A DNA stretch of 64,000 nt, taken from Phallus indusiatus (Eukaryota; Basidiomycota; Agaricomycetes; Phallales; Phallaceae). The stretch lies in the NCBI GenBank assembly GCA_027605045.1, contig JAQFWX010000016.1, forward strand, positions 464,551 through 528,550, read 5' to 3'. Below are positions 24,356 through 34,537 of this stretch, piece after piece (position 1 is the first letter of the stretch; every line of letters starts with the position of its first letter). The notes beneath the pieces are model-generated. The model was not told where the DNA came from and did no database searches. It worked only from the letters and a program-made list of their open reading frames with translations. The translations under genes and the position numbers were made by a program.

Positions 24356-26222
24356 ATGTCTAACAAAATGGGCAAGTACAACGACGCCTGGAACTCAGAC
24401 AGTTTCATGCTAGATACAACGTCCCCCGAATATGTTCAAGCTCGAAGAGAATTTATGAGAGAGTTTGCACCCAAAGATGGGGGTACCAAAGCATGGTGCA
24501 CTTTACTCGGAGGGTACGATTTTTTTTCTCAGCGCATTATTATTATACTCATTCATGATTCAACTTCCCCCTAAAATTCATCATAGCTGGTTGGCATTAT
24601 TTTGCACATTCGGTCATATATCATCGTTTGGTGTCTACCAAGATCTATATGTCCGCGCGGGAACAGCTTCATCGTCAGACATCAGCTGGATTGGATCCGT
24701 CCAGTTATTCTTTTTTGTTGTAATGGGTCTTCCAGCTGGTCGTCTAGTCGATAAAGGGCATTTCAAAAAAATCATCATTTTAGGAGCGATAATTTATCTC
24801 ATCAGGTATGGTTTTCACAATCCACCGCCCACATAAATCAAACATTCAAAAATTCCGTAGTTTTTATATGTTATCTCTAGCTCACATCAACCGTTACTAT
24901 CAGTTGTTCTTAGCTCAAGGTGTTGGTATGGGATTAGGCTCAGGTCTGTTATATATACCGTCCATGACAGTCCAAGGACAACATTGGAAATATCGGCGAC
25001 CTATGGCGATGGGTATCATAATCACAGGTTTGCTCCTGGTTTTCTCCCTTAAGTTCCACTGAAACACAACTCCACTAGGGTCATCAATTGGCGGAATCGC
25101 ATATCCTATTCTACTCAATAATTTGTTTAAACGATCCGGATTCGGCTTTGCAGTGAGGGCGGCTGCTATATTAACGACGGTGTTACTGGTGCTCTCGGTT
25201 GTTCTGATGAGCGATCGAATAGAACCACGTACTGACGCTGAGGATACCGAGCCAGCTAATATCAAAGAGATTCTGACGGATGTTCCGTTCATTCTGGGCA
25301 TGGCATTTGGGTATCAGTCTCTCCCTCCATGTTTCGAGATTGGAATTTCAATTGTTTCTAGAGGATCATTCATAGTTTTGGGTCTTTTTTTTCCATGTAA
25401 GTCTTCATTTAGATCATGTGTTAAAGATGGAGAATTGAATTCAGGGTGTAAGATTTTTACCTTCAGCTGTACACCGTTCTCCATGGGCTTCCATCAACCT
25501 TTGCGTTCTATACGGTGATTTGTTCTTTTGTTTTCTCAGATGTTAGCAGTTCTCTGATCACCCCACTCGAAGCTAACTATTCAAAATGGCGCTTCGACAT
25601 TTGGGCGAATCATTCCCAACGTTCTTGCGCAGAAATATGGAGTCATCAACTCGATACTGGTCTGCAGTTTCGGAGTTGGTGTGATAATTTTTTCCCTTTT
25701 CGCGGTTAAAACTGTTGCATCTGTCGTCATTTTTGCGATATTTTATGGTTTTTTCTCTGGAGGAGGTACGTAAGACAACTTTTTTCTGCTGCGATCGGAA
25801 GTTGTTCAAGTTCCTGTTGTACTCACGATGAATGTCTTACGGTTTTGACAGTACTTTCTCTATTCGCACCGACTATAGTGTCGTTTATTCGACACCCAAA
25901 AGAACTGGGGTATACAATATTTTCTCTCTTGTTTGTTGACTCAGCTTATCTTGATACGAAGGATACGACTTGGAATCGCCTATGCCTTTAACTCAATCGC
26001 GTTTTTAACTGGCCCGCCTATCATCGGAGCACTCGTGGGCGATGGGTCTAATTGGACAAAAGCAACTGTGTTTAGCGGCGTGAGTATAAAAAACCCTACA
26101 ATAAGAGCCGTTTATTTTTCAAGCTAAGAAACTTCTAGACTGTGATATTGGGTGGTGGCGTAACATTGATTGCTTTAAGCAGACATCTTCGTGCTAAGCA
26201 ACTAGGAAGACAATATCTATGA
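24356..26222 (+). CDS. MFS transporter, monocarboxylate-porter-like (copy 1)
   Basis: Twelve-helix-type secondary transporter resembling fungal MCT-like permeases. The model has ten exons and 441 residues: 24356-24513, 24587-24805, 24861-25027, 25079-25310, 25362-25396, 25453-25514, 25573-25765, 25852-25909, 25962-26079, 26139-26222. Helix 1 begins WLALFCTFGHISSFGVYQ; the loop 2-3 motif is GLPAGRLVDKG; further helices carry LAQGVGMGLGSGLLYIP, a central cytosolic acidic loop (DAEDTEPANIKEIL), FGRIIPNVLAQKYG and GPPIIGALVGDGSNW. The substrate is not predictable; relatives move monocarboxylates, riboflavin or nicotinate-like acids. Copy 2 at 28.9 kb has the same exon lengths except the first. 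Three introns end in AAG. Confidence 0.85.
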
Positions 26223-27814
26223 CGAATGTATCTTGATTTCTTTGCTTGTATGCTCTTGTTAAGAAGGTTTTCAATATTTGAATTGTTTGTATTATTCTAT
26301 GTTATATATGTATGTATAAAATTTGATCATCAGCTTCCATGTATGCGCATATACCGAAGACCATATGACTAAAACGGGTGAACACAGTTGGCGTAACGAA
26401 GTCAGACGATTGACGCATGTATGGTGTTAGTACCCACAATCCTTTTTCTGGTCCATGAGTAACAACTTGCATGACACACACTTTAATATATAAAGGTCAT
26501 TCTGTTATAGCACCCGTACCGGTTAGCTGGTATCAGTGAACAGCTTTTAGGCACATGCTGCCGTCTATCCGCAGTTGTTCAAATACTTTGCCCATTGCGC
26601 AACCTTGATTGTACCTGCAACAGAACATGATGAAAAGTTCAAGTGCCCATTCTAGTTACTATGCTATAAGAAGGTTCGCCAAATAAACCATCCCTCCTGA
26701 ATTCGACTTTGGATGCTCGAGATGCCCTGGCAAAATCTCCGAAGTCATCCCTGAATCGTTTTCAAGTCGATAAATAATCACCTAAAGAAGAAGTCTATTT
26801 GAAGGATTCCTAATCTTTTGGACCTGGATAGATAATCCACCGCACTTGAATGGAGAGTTATTCAAACGGTTTTTTAATCCCTCTGTGCACAGTCGCTGCA
26901 GATATAAAATCAACGGGTTTCCAGTTCTGATCGGGCGTTTCTTGGCTGATCGAAGCACAGTGCCGAACACGGCACAAGCGTTCAGCTGAGCAGGAAGCGC
27001 CCTCGTAACTCTCTTCCTCTGCCCAGCATGGCAGACAACTTGTTTCTCTTACAATCTTGTCAAACTTCCTTTCTCACTCCACATCTCAGTCACAGATACA
27101 TTTTCAGTTAATGTCTCATCGTGCCACCAAGGAAACAAATAACGGTTATGGAAACACCAACGACATCATGTCCGAACCAAGCAAGCGCAGGCGCGGTCCC
27201 ACAACACACCCAGCAGCACCGGCGGTCCCTGGACTATTTACAAAACTTCAAGGAAAGTCTTACCAGATGTAATTCTAGGCGGCGGCCGAAAATCCTGGAA
27301 GATGGTAGATACAACTTTTGTCAACTACGGTCGCTCCCGGTACCACGAGCGACAGAGCCATGTGCTAGCTAGCTGCGATTCCCAGAGCATGCCAGGTTCA
27401 AAACCCAATAGGGAGGGGTCGAAGTAACGGTCGGACGCGCGTCCTTATCCGTCCTGGCGACGTCCAGTCAACCTCCGACTCTTCTCCGAACTCCAACTCA
27501 CACTCAACTTTCAAACCCAACCCGAACTTAACCTCCAACCCAGTGGACACCTTCAATTCAACCCGCAACTCAGTCAACAACTTCAACTCGGCCTTCAATC
27601 TTGATTCCCTAGGAGCCTAGGGACAGGAACGGCGCCGAACTCTCATTTGCGTGACCCCCAGCTCAACTACCAGTTCTTTAGGAGGACAGGTCTCTGTGGA
27701 GTGGTAATCAGTGACCCCGGTCGCAGTCGTGGGTGAGCGGCCACCAGCACCTCTCACCACGCACCGAGCCTGTTGTCTTCTGCCCCGCAGAGCGTCTGCC
27801 GAAGCTGGATGCCG
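26223..27814. other. Spacer between the duplicated MFS blocks
   Basis: About 26430-26960 is the first of three copies of the promoter-like segment otherwise found before the 189-residue gene. The rest (about 27000-27800) is GC-richer, with a degenerate AACTC/CAACC run at 27470-27600 and no counterpart elsewhere in the window. Its small open frames (27057-27272, 27121-27372) lack family features and are not called. Confidence 0.5.
26430..26960. repeat. Promoter-like segment of the 189-residue gene, copy 1 (orphan)
   Basis: Homologous to 31290-31760 and 33890-34440. Shared landmarks are the CAACCTTGATTGTACCTGCA block (26603-26622), the CGACTTTGGATGCTCG block and a terminal GCAGATATAAAA TATA-like motif (about 26898-26909). 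No homologue of the downstream coding sequence follows this copy. Confidence 0.75.
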
Positions 27815-27900
27815 GAGGAGTGTTGATGCTCTCTCCGACATTGCAAAGGCTGGAGGGCATTGGGCAGATTGAGCTTGTGTTTTGAAGCTAACCATGTAGA
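27815..27900 (+). pseudogene. Decayed 3' end of the UBE2O gene
   Basis: Matches 23328-23415, the last coding bases of the intact UBE2O gene (shared GTTGATGCTCTCT, GACATTGCAAAGGCTGGA, CCATGTAGAGTTATAT). Substitutions and indels destroy the frame; for example the copy reads TTGTGTTTTGAAGC where the gene has TTGTGTCTCGCAGTC. It marks the left boundary of the second duplicated block. The homology continues without break into the MFS-2 promoter. Confidence 0.8.
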
Positions 27901-28854
27901 GTTATATATACTTATGGAGTTTAATTTGCATGTTATTTTTTTTTTTTCGTTTGGTGGGATGTTTATAGGTTTAGGTTCAGTTTCACGGATCCAAACACTT
28001 CTACAGAAGGCTAAACGTTACCCCATTTTTTCGTGGTACGCCTATTGTCTTTTTGATTACGTTTGGAATACTAGCCTGAGTAGCCGTATATCATCAGAGA
28101 GATTGTTCCGGCAAAAATTAGCCGATGTCAGATGTAAAGATGTTGTGAGTATTATGTAGCATGTGTTTGCTGACTCCCCTTAAAATTAATTGTGTTCAAA
28201 AGAATCGCATGAGCTTGGGCCATGTGTGCATGTGTAAACGAGTAATTTGAAAACCGGAGATGCCTTTCTTTTTATACATATCACGTTGATTCGTCAGAGA
28301 AGGTGGTCATCGTCTCCTGAATTCTAGAGTAAACGCATTACTTAATATCATTCGTAGCTTTCGTGATCACGCCCTTGAGATTCTTCCGCTTGAAATCACA
28401 ACACCCTATAACGATTTCCGATCAATTTGGATGTTCGAGATGCGCATACATATGACTAATTATCGAGAATGCATGCAGGACACCTGTTCTCGCGCCCAGC
28501 CCAGCCCAGCCCACGTGTGTAGCAATGATGGATTCACTGGCATCTCTTTCTTTCATCGATGGGAACTGCTCAATATCAATGGTGCAAGTATACATATGGG
28601 CCGGAGAAGTAGCTTAACCTTTTCGGGCTATTTCATTGATCAAACTAGTATGTATCAACTCGCAGGGCGCTCCGACTACAAACTCCATCAAAGCACCACA
28701 AGCTATGCGATAGGTAGCCAATGCCTAGTCAGGTGAATCGATAACGTTTAAGGTATGCGCGCGTATTTTTGGGCCTCGGTTTGCTGAATACATATTATTC
28801 AGTCCCAACTTTTTCCCATCTCATCGAGTCTCCCTTCCCTTCCCTCCGCCACTC
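27901..28854. repeat. MFS-2 promoter region (right copy of duplicated block)
   Basis: Diverged copy of 23416-24355. It contains a short AGCCC microrepeat (CCCAGCCCAGCCCAGCCC near 28495-28512) absent from the left copy. No gene is seen. Confidence 0.7.
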
Positions 28855-30726
28855 ATGTATACCAAAGTGGCCAGTTACGATGACGACGCCTGGGATTCAA
28901 ACCCTTACATTTTGGATACCTCGTCCCCCGAATATATAAGGGCTCGAGAGAAGTTTTTTAAAGAGCTTTCTCCCAAAGACGGGGGTACCAAAGCATGGTG
29001 TACTTTACTCGGAGGGTACGACTCTCTTTCTCAGCACATTATCATAATTTTACTCATTCAACTTCCCCCCGAAATTAACCTTATATAGCTGGTTGGCGTT
29101 ATTTTGCACATTCGGTCATATTTCATCTTTTGGTGTCTACCAAGATTTATATGTCCGTGCGGGAACGGCTTCATCGTCAGACATCAGCTGGATTGGATCC
29201 GTCCAACTATTCTTTTTCGTGATAATGGGTCTTCCGGCTGGTCGGCTAGTCGATAAAGGGCATTTCAAAAAAATTGTCATTTTAGGAGCGATAATTTATC
29301 TCATCAGGTATGGTTTTCAGTCCACCGTTCACATAATGAAACGATTAAATGAACTTTGTAGTTTTTATATGTTATCTCTAGCTCACATCAATCGGTACTA
29401 TCAGCTCTTTTTGGCTCAAGGTGTTGGTATGGGAATAGGCTCTGGGCTGTTATATATACCGTCCATGACAGTCCAAGGACAACATTGGAAAAATCGGCGA
29501 CCTATGGCGATGGGGATCATAATTACAGGTTTGCATGACTTCTTTTATCTCTCAGTTGTATTGATACTAATAATGATATATTCCATTAGGATCATCAGTT
29601 GGCGGAATTGCATATCCTATCCTACTCAATAACTTATTCAAACAATCCGGATTCGGCTTTGCTGTAAGGGCGGCTGCTATCCTAACGACGGGATTACTGG
29701 TGTTCTCGGTTGTTTTGATGAGCGATCGAATAGAACCCCGTATTGACGCTGAGGATACCGAGCCAGCTAATATAAAAGAGATTCTGACGGATGTTCCGTT
29801 CATTTTGGGTTTGGCAATCGGGTAAAAATAATCTCTCAGACTTTCACTCATTTTTCAAGATTGAGATTTTTTCAATTGTTTTTAGAGGATCGTTTGTGAC
29901 TTTGGGTCTTTTCTTCCCATGTAAGTCTTTGTTCTGAGTCATGTCTTAAAGATGGAGGATTAAATTCAGGATGCAAGATTTTTACCTTCAGTTATACACC
30001 GTTCTCCACGGGCTTCCATCAACCTTTGCATTCTATACGGTAACTTCTTCTTTTCTCCCACATTAATAGTTTTCCTGATCATTTCTTCGTCCTCACTTGA
30101 AGCTAACCATCCAAAATGGCGCTTCGACGTTCGGACGAATCATTCCCAACGTTCTCGCGGAAAAATATGGTGTTATTAATTCCATACTCGTCTGCAGTTT
30201 CGGAGTTGGTGTTATAATTTTCTCACTTTTTGCGGTTAAAACCGTTACATCTGTCGTCATTTTTGCGATATTTTATGGTTTTTTCTCTGGAGGAGGTAAG
30301 TCAGACAAAGACGTCAGTTTGTTTCAGTGATACTCACGGATGAACGTCATGGTTTTGGCAGTACTTTCTCTATTCGCACCGACTATAGTATCGTTTATTC
30401 GACACCCGAAAGAACTAGGGTATACAATATTTTGTCTCTTATTCGTTGACTCAGCTTATTTTGATACGAAGGATACGACTTGGAATCGCTTATGCCTTCA
30501 ATTCAATCGCGTTCCTGACAGGTCCGCCTATCATCGGAGCACTTGTGGGCGATGGAGCTAGTTGGACGAAAGCGACTGTGTTTAGCGGCGTGAGTATAAA
30601 AAAAACCCTCCGTTTATTTTTTTTAAGCTAAGAAACTTCTAGACTGTGATATTGGGTGGTGGCGTACCGTTAATTGCTTTGAGCAGACATCTTCGTGCTA
30701 AACAACTCGGAAAACAAAATGTATGA
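28855..30726 (+). CDS. MFS transporter, monocarboxylate-porter-like (copy 2)
   Basis: Tandem paralogue of the copy at 24.4 kb. Ten exons give 442 residues: 28855-29015, 29089-29307, 29362-29528, 29590-29821, 29886-29920, 29978-30039, 30103-30295, 30362-30419, 30472-30589, 30643-30726. Exon lengths are identical to copy 1 except exon 1, which is one codon longer. The 12 or so N-terminal residues differ most (MYTKVASYDDDAW against MSNKMGKYNDAW), while transmembrane motifs (GLPAGRLVDKG, FGRIIPNVLAEKYG, GPPIIGALVGDG) are nearly unchanged. Introns have drifted much more than exons, so the protein has been under selection since duplication. Both copies keep AAG acceptors at the same three introns. 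Confidence 0.87.
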
Positions 30727-31909
30727 CGAGTATATCCGGATCTCTTCGCTTGTATGTTCTTCAGGTTGAGGGGGGTGTACGAAAACGATTCTCTTGGCGA
30801 ATGATGGGGAAAATGAAGAGTTTTTCTTCTCTATTTGAGCTTTCGGATTATTTGTAATATCTTGATTTATCCGCGTACATAGAAAATTTCATAATTAGTC
30901 CTAAAAAATGCGCATATATTGAACTTGATGCGCGACTAAAACGATTACTCAGTCGGCGTAACGGGGTAGAGCAATTAACACTGCTAATGTAAAACGCGCC
31001 TGAGTTGTGTTTGTGTGAAGTTTGCCAAAAGAAAAACACTGAAGCCACAGAATTTGTTCTATCGCAACGGCAACTTCATGAACTTGGTGGTGGAAAGTGA
31101 GGACGTTGGCCATTTTATTGTGGAATAGAAACATTCTGTCTCAGGATAAGCTATTTTTTTAACAATCCAAGACAGATTTTCTGAACGTGGACGGCGAGAT
31201 TTGTTCCTACTGAGTGCAGGCCAAAGCATTATCGATAATTATCGACCGGAGGTTCAAACCAACAATTTTATATGATGTTTCGCACGGTCCTTTTCCTGGG
31301 CCCATGAAGATTGTAAGCAAATTTAGAATTCTGGTCTAGCACCGGAGCCGGTCAGCTGGTGCAGTGAACAGGGCTTTTCCGTCATCTGTTAGCTGTCAGT
31401 TCGAACAGTGTGCCCACTGCGTAAGCTTGATTGCACCTGCAGAACAGGAGAAGATACAAGTGCTCATTAGAGTGACTATGCTATAAGGAGGTTCACTAAA
31501 TAAATCACCTCCCTGAGTTGACTTTGAATATCCGACATGCCCTGACAAACTTTCCAAAGTCATCCTAAATCACTTCTGCATTTTGAAAGATAATCCATGA
31601 GAGGAGAATTCATTTGAAAGATTTCTGGTTTTTTTGTGCCTCAATTGACAAACCACCAAATTTGAATGATGAGGTTAAGTTAGTCGTTCAAACGGGTTTT
31701 TAATTCCTCCGTGCACAGACGCTCTGTTGCTGCAGGTATGAAATAACAGGATTTCAGTCCTTGCTTCATTATCTTCAGTTTTTGAACATACAATTCTAAT
31801 TGAATCAATTGCATTACCAGGTATAGTCATTCTCTTTCTTCTTCACTGTTTTGCGATCTGAGTGCAGTGCAGAAATGGCAGCAGAACATGACATCCTCGT
31901 AATGAAAAC
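30727..31909. other. MFS-2 3' flank plus promoter-like segment, copy 2
   Basis: 30727-31289 shows weak similarity to the flank of MFS-1. 31290-31760 is the second copy of the promoter-like segment; its TATA-like motif is degenerate (GCAGGTATGAAAT). It leads into a broken copy of the 189-residue gene. Confidence 0.6.
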
Positions 31910-32179
31910 GACGTCCTGAAATTCAAATATCAGGACAACGTCGTCAAACTTCCGTTTTCACCTGCAGGAAACTACACCCTTGAGAACGCAACTTATACCA
32001 TCACTGATCTCAAAATAACTGATAATCAGGACCCGGATCCAAGGAATAAAGTGGGGGATATAAAGGATTGGCGTGGAAATAACGGATCCATAACATTCCA
32101 AGTTGAAAGGAAAGGCTCGACTGCGGTCGCAAATTGGTGGACCGACCAGATCCCAGCCTCCGAAAACTCCGCGTTGTGA
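31910..32179 (+). pseudogene. Broken copy of the 189-residue orphan gene
   Basis: Translates as a close relative of the first half of the intact protein at 34.5 kb: FKYQDNVVKLPFSPAGNYTL, NKVGDIKDWRGNNGSITFQV, VANWWTDQIPASEN. No in-frame ATG remains, and the frame ends at a TGA (32177-32179) created where the sequence jumps into membrane-protein pseudogene A. The second half of the gene and about 1.2 kb of spacer present in the intact unit are missing, which points to one deletion between the two genes. Confidence 0.75.
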
Positions 32180-33510
32180 TCTACGCATCCGTTCTTCAGT
32201 ACCTTGCGCGAGCTATTATACCCCCTGATTTCGTAAATACTCAAGGTTAATGATGTGATTTTTGTGTCTGATAACAATTGCCCAGCCTTCGCTATGGTCT
32301 AGTTCGAATTGCAGCAACTCGTAAGGAGGTAATTACAATTGGGTGTGCCTGCACTATGAACTTTTTGTCAGCTCATAATATGGTTGACTGACCACTCGCA
32401 TACCTCAAGACCATAAACTCAAAAGGACAAACACCATGTCAAGGTAGTTATTGCTATTTTAATATCAGCCGCATTGACTAAGCTCTGAGCAGTGGTGGAA
32501 CAGTTAACACTAAACTGTAACTTGGGTAGGTATATTTTCCCCGTTGACGAACAGGATGGCTGCCTTTGTAACACGATAATTTTTGGTTTATTGAACGCAT
32601 GTATTTGGTGTAACCCGAACTGGATTATTCTTTCTCCTCCAACGTAAGTGGATTCCGATAATACAGCAGTACGAAGTTTCAAAACGGGATCTTTACTATA
32701 GATGGGGACAATGGCTAATGGACAACGGCTGTACCGTATCAAATGACAGCACCCAAGTGAGGTCATCCATCATAACTTCGTGAGTTGTTTTTCACTGAAA
32801 CATGTCGATGATAAATGTTATAAAACAATTGACACTCCATATACAAGAGTCCTACACTCCCCATTGCCTACCAAAGTCAGCGTAGTAGTTCCAGCATGGG
32901 CTTTTATCAGCGACATATCAGTAGGATTTTCACCCGTGAGACGACTATCAGTAATCAACTTTCTTGACAGGTGGATGATGTATGGCCATCAGATAACGCA
33001 ATGGAAGTTGCGCTCAAAGGTGGTACGTACTACTATCCTGTCATATTACTCTCTTACTAAAAATGTTGCCAGTGCCAGTGCTACCGGGCTCAACCTTGCA
33101 AATGATAGGTCCAACAGCTATTGTCACTAGTTTCTCCGGCGGTACTACTATTATATCGCAACAAATAATCGGCAACACGGAAACGATCAGCAATTTCGGA
33201 CCCAGTAGTAGTGCCGACATCGGTGACTCAACAGCGGTCATAGTTGGTGCAGTTCTAGGAAACGTTCTAGGTGCCGTATGCATTGGTTTTGGCGTATTTC
33301 TCATTGTCCGTTCTGTACGCCGTAAGAAGAGGCGAGAATTGGCGGATCTGAATATTCTGCGGGATCCAGAAATCACGATGTAACTCCTGGACCGGTGCCC
33401 TTTGTCAATGCGTTGCCAGTCGGGGTACCGGTCGTCCAGGTCCAGGGACAGCCAGTCACGACACAGTTCCCCCTCACCAACACCAACTTGCAGTTGCACT
33501 CGAGCTCATA
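32174..33510 (+). pseudogene. Single-pass membrane protein, copy A, inactivated
   Basis: Diverged copy of the intact gene at 36.3 kb. It has lost the start codon and signal-peptide beginning (homology starts at GTTGTGATCTACGC). It carries a TAA in the equivalent of exon 2 (AACTCGTAAGGAG), lacks the region of intron 4 and the start of exon 5, and has a 1-bp deletion near 33345-33360 just after the transmembrane segment, giving an early stop at 33381-33383. It is cut off at 33510 by an inverted-repeat element. The Cys-rich core (DGCLCNT, NACIWCNPNW) and the helix (GAVLGNVLGAVCIGFGVFLI) are still readable. Confidence 0.8.
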
Positions 33511-33618
33511 CAAATGTTTCATCAATTGATGTATTCATCAAACCATTGGACTTGCATTGACGAATACCGTCCTAATCTCACATATCAATGTTGTATAAAT
33601 TAATTGATGAGACATTTG
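33511..33618. mobile_element. 108-bp terminal-inverted-repeat element (MITE-like)
   Basis: Begins CAAATGTTTCATCAATT (33511-33527) and ends AATTGATGAGACATTTG (33602-33618). The reverse complement of the end matches the start in 16 of 17 bases. No coding capacity and no unambiguous target-site duplication were seen. It sits exactly where homology between membrane-protein copies A and B ends. Confidence 0.65.
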
Positions 33619-33623
33619 CATCG

Positions 33624-33703
33624 GCGTTTTGGCTGAATGGTTTCTATTTACATTTAGCCTGTCCAGTGCTTTGGACTCGCCAGTTCGACTCCTCGTAAGA
33701 CGC
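33624..33703 (+). other. tRNA-like sequence with Pol III-type terminator
   Basis: A TGGCTGAATGG A-box-like motif, an AGTTCGACTCC B-box-like motif, 7-bp end pairing (GCGTTTT with AAGACGC, one G-T) and a run of seven or more T after the last base suggest a tRNA gene or tRNA-derived repeat of about 80 nt. The T-stem does not pair well and position 8 is not T, so I regard it as a tRNA pseudogene or SINE head rather than a functional tRNA. The anticodon is not assigned. Confidence 0.35.
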
Positions 33704-33889
33704 ATTTTTTTGTTTATTTTGTTCACAAATTTTTCCTCTCTGTCGGCAATCAGATTGTATTCACGCTCTGATTGGTCAACACACACTCACAAAAAATCAG
33801 CAGAAATAATTTCGGTCTGTTAAGCGTGTCTGTATTGACATTTTCTGACTAATTCTGAGTTTTTCTTATTTCCCGTTTTTACTGAGTGC

Positions 33890-34440
33890 ATGCATGTTAT
33901 CCACGATCGTTTTCCTGGGTCCATGAAAAAGGTCGAGTAACAGCTTTGCTTGACACAAACTTACATCGCTTGATATAAGGTCATTCGGTTCCAGCACCGG
34001 TGTCAGTGAACAGGGCCTTCCCATCTTTTGAACACGTGTCGCTGTCTATGCGCAGCTGTCCAAACGGTTTGGCCATTGGGCAACCTTGATTGTACCTGCA
34101 GAACAGCAAGGGAAATTCAAGTACCCATTCAAATGACTGTGATATAAAAAGGTTCGCCAAATAAACTACGTATAACCCTCCTGAATTCGACTTTGGATGC
34201 TCGGGATTAGCCCTGGCAAAATCTCCGAAGTCATCCTGAATCGCCTCAAAGTTGACAAATAATTCACAAAAGGAGAAGTTCATCAGAAGGATTTTTAGTC
34301 TTTTGTACCTGAATTGGCAAACCACCGAACTTTAGTGAGGGACCAGGAGGGTCGAGTTAGTCGTTCAAACGGTTTTGCAATTCCTCCGTGCATAGCCGCT
34401 CTGCCGCTGCAGATATAAAACAAGAGGTTTTCATTTTTTG
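33890..34440. repeat. Promoter-like segment of the 189-residue gene, copy 3
   Basis: Third copy of the segment also at 26430-26960 and 31290-31760. This copy ends in GCAGATATAAAACAAG, a TATA-like box at about 34413-34420, 118-125 bp before the ATG of the intact gene. Minus-strand open frames in it are not conserved among the three copies. Confidence 0.7.
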
Positions 34441-34537
34441 GTTTTTGAGCATACAATTCTGATTGAACCAATATCAGGTATGATCTTTATTCTCTCTTCT
34501 TCAGATGACATCCCTCACGCTTTAGCGATCTTGCAGA

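Noticed and set aside
27290..27420. tRNA-like B box GGTTCAAAACC
   Set aside because: No matching A box or pairing acceptor ends were found.
27398..27600. Possible CRISPR-like or satellite array in the AACTC/CAACC run
   Set aside because: Units are degenerate and irregular, with no constant spacer; the host is eukaryotic. Treated as low-complexity sequence.
33981..34325. Minus-strand 114-residue ORF in the promoter repeat
   Set aside because: Stops and shifts differ in the other two copies, so coding is not conserved.
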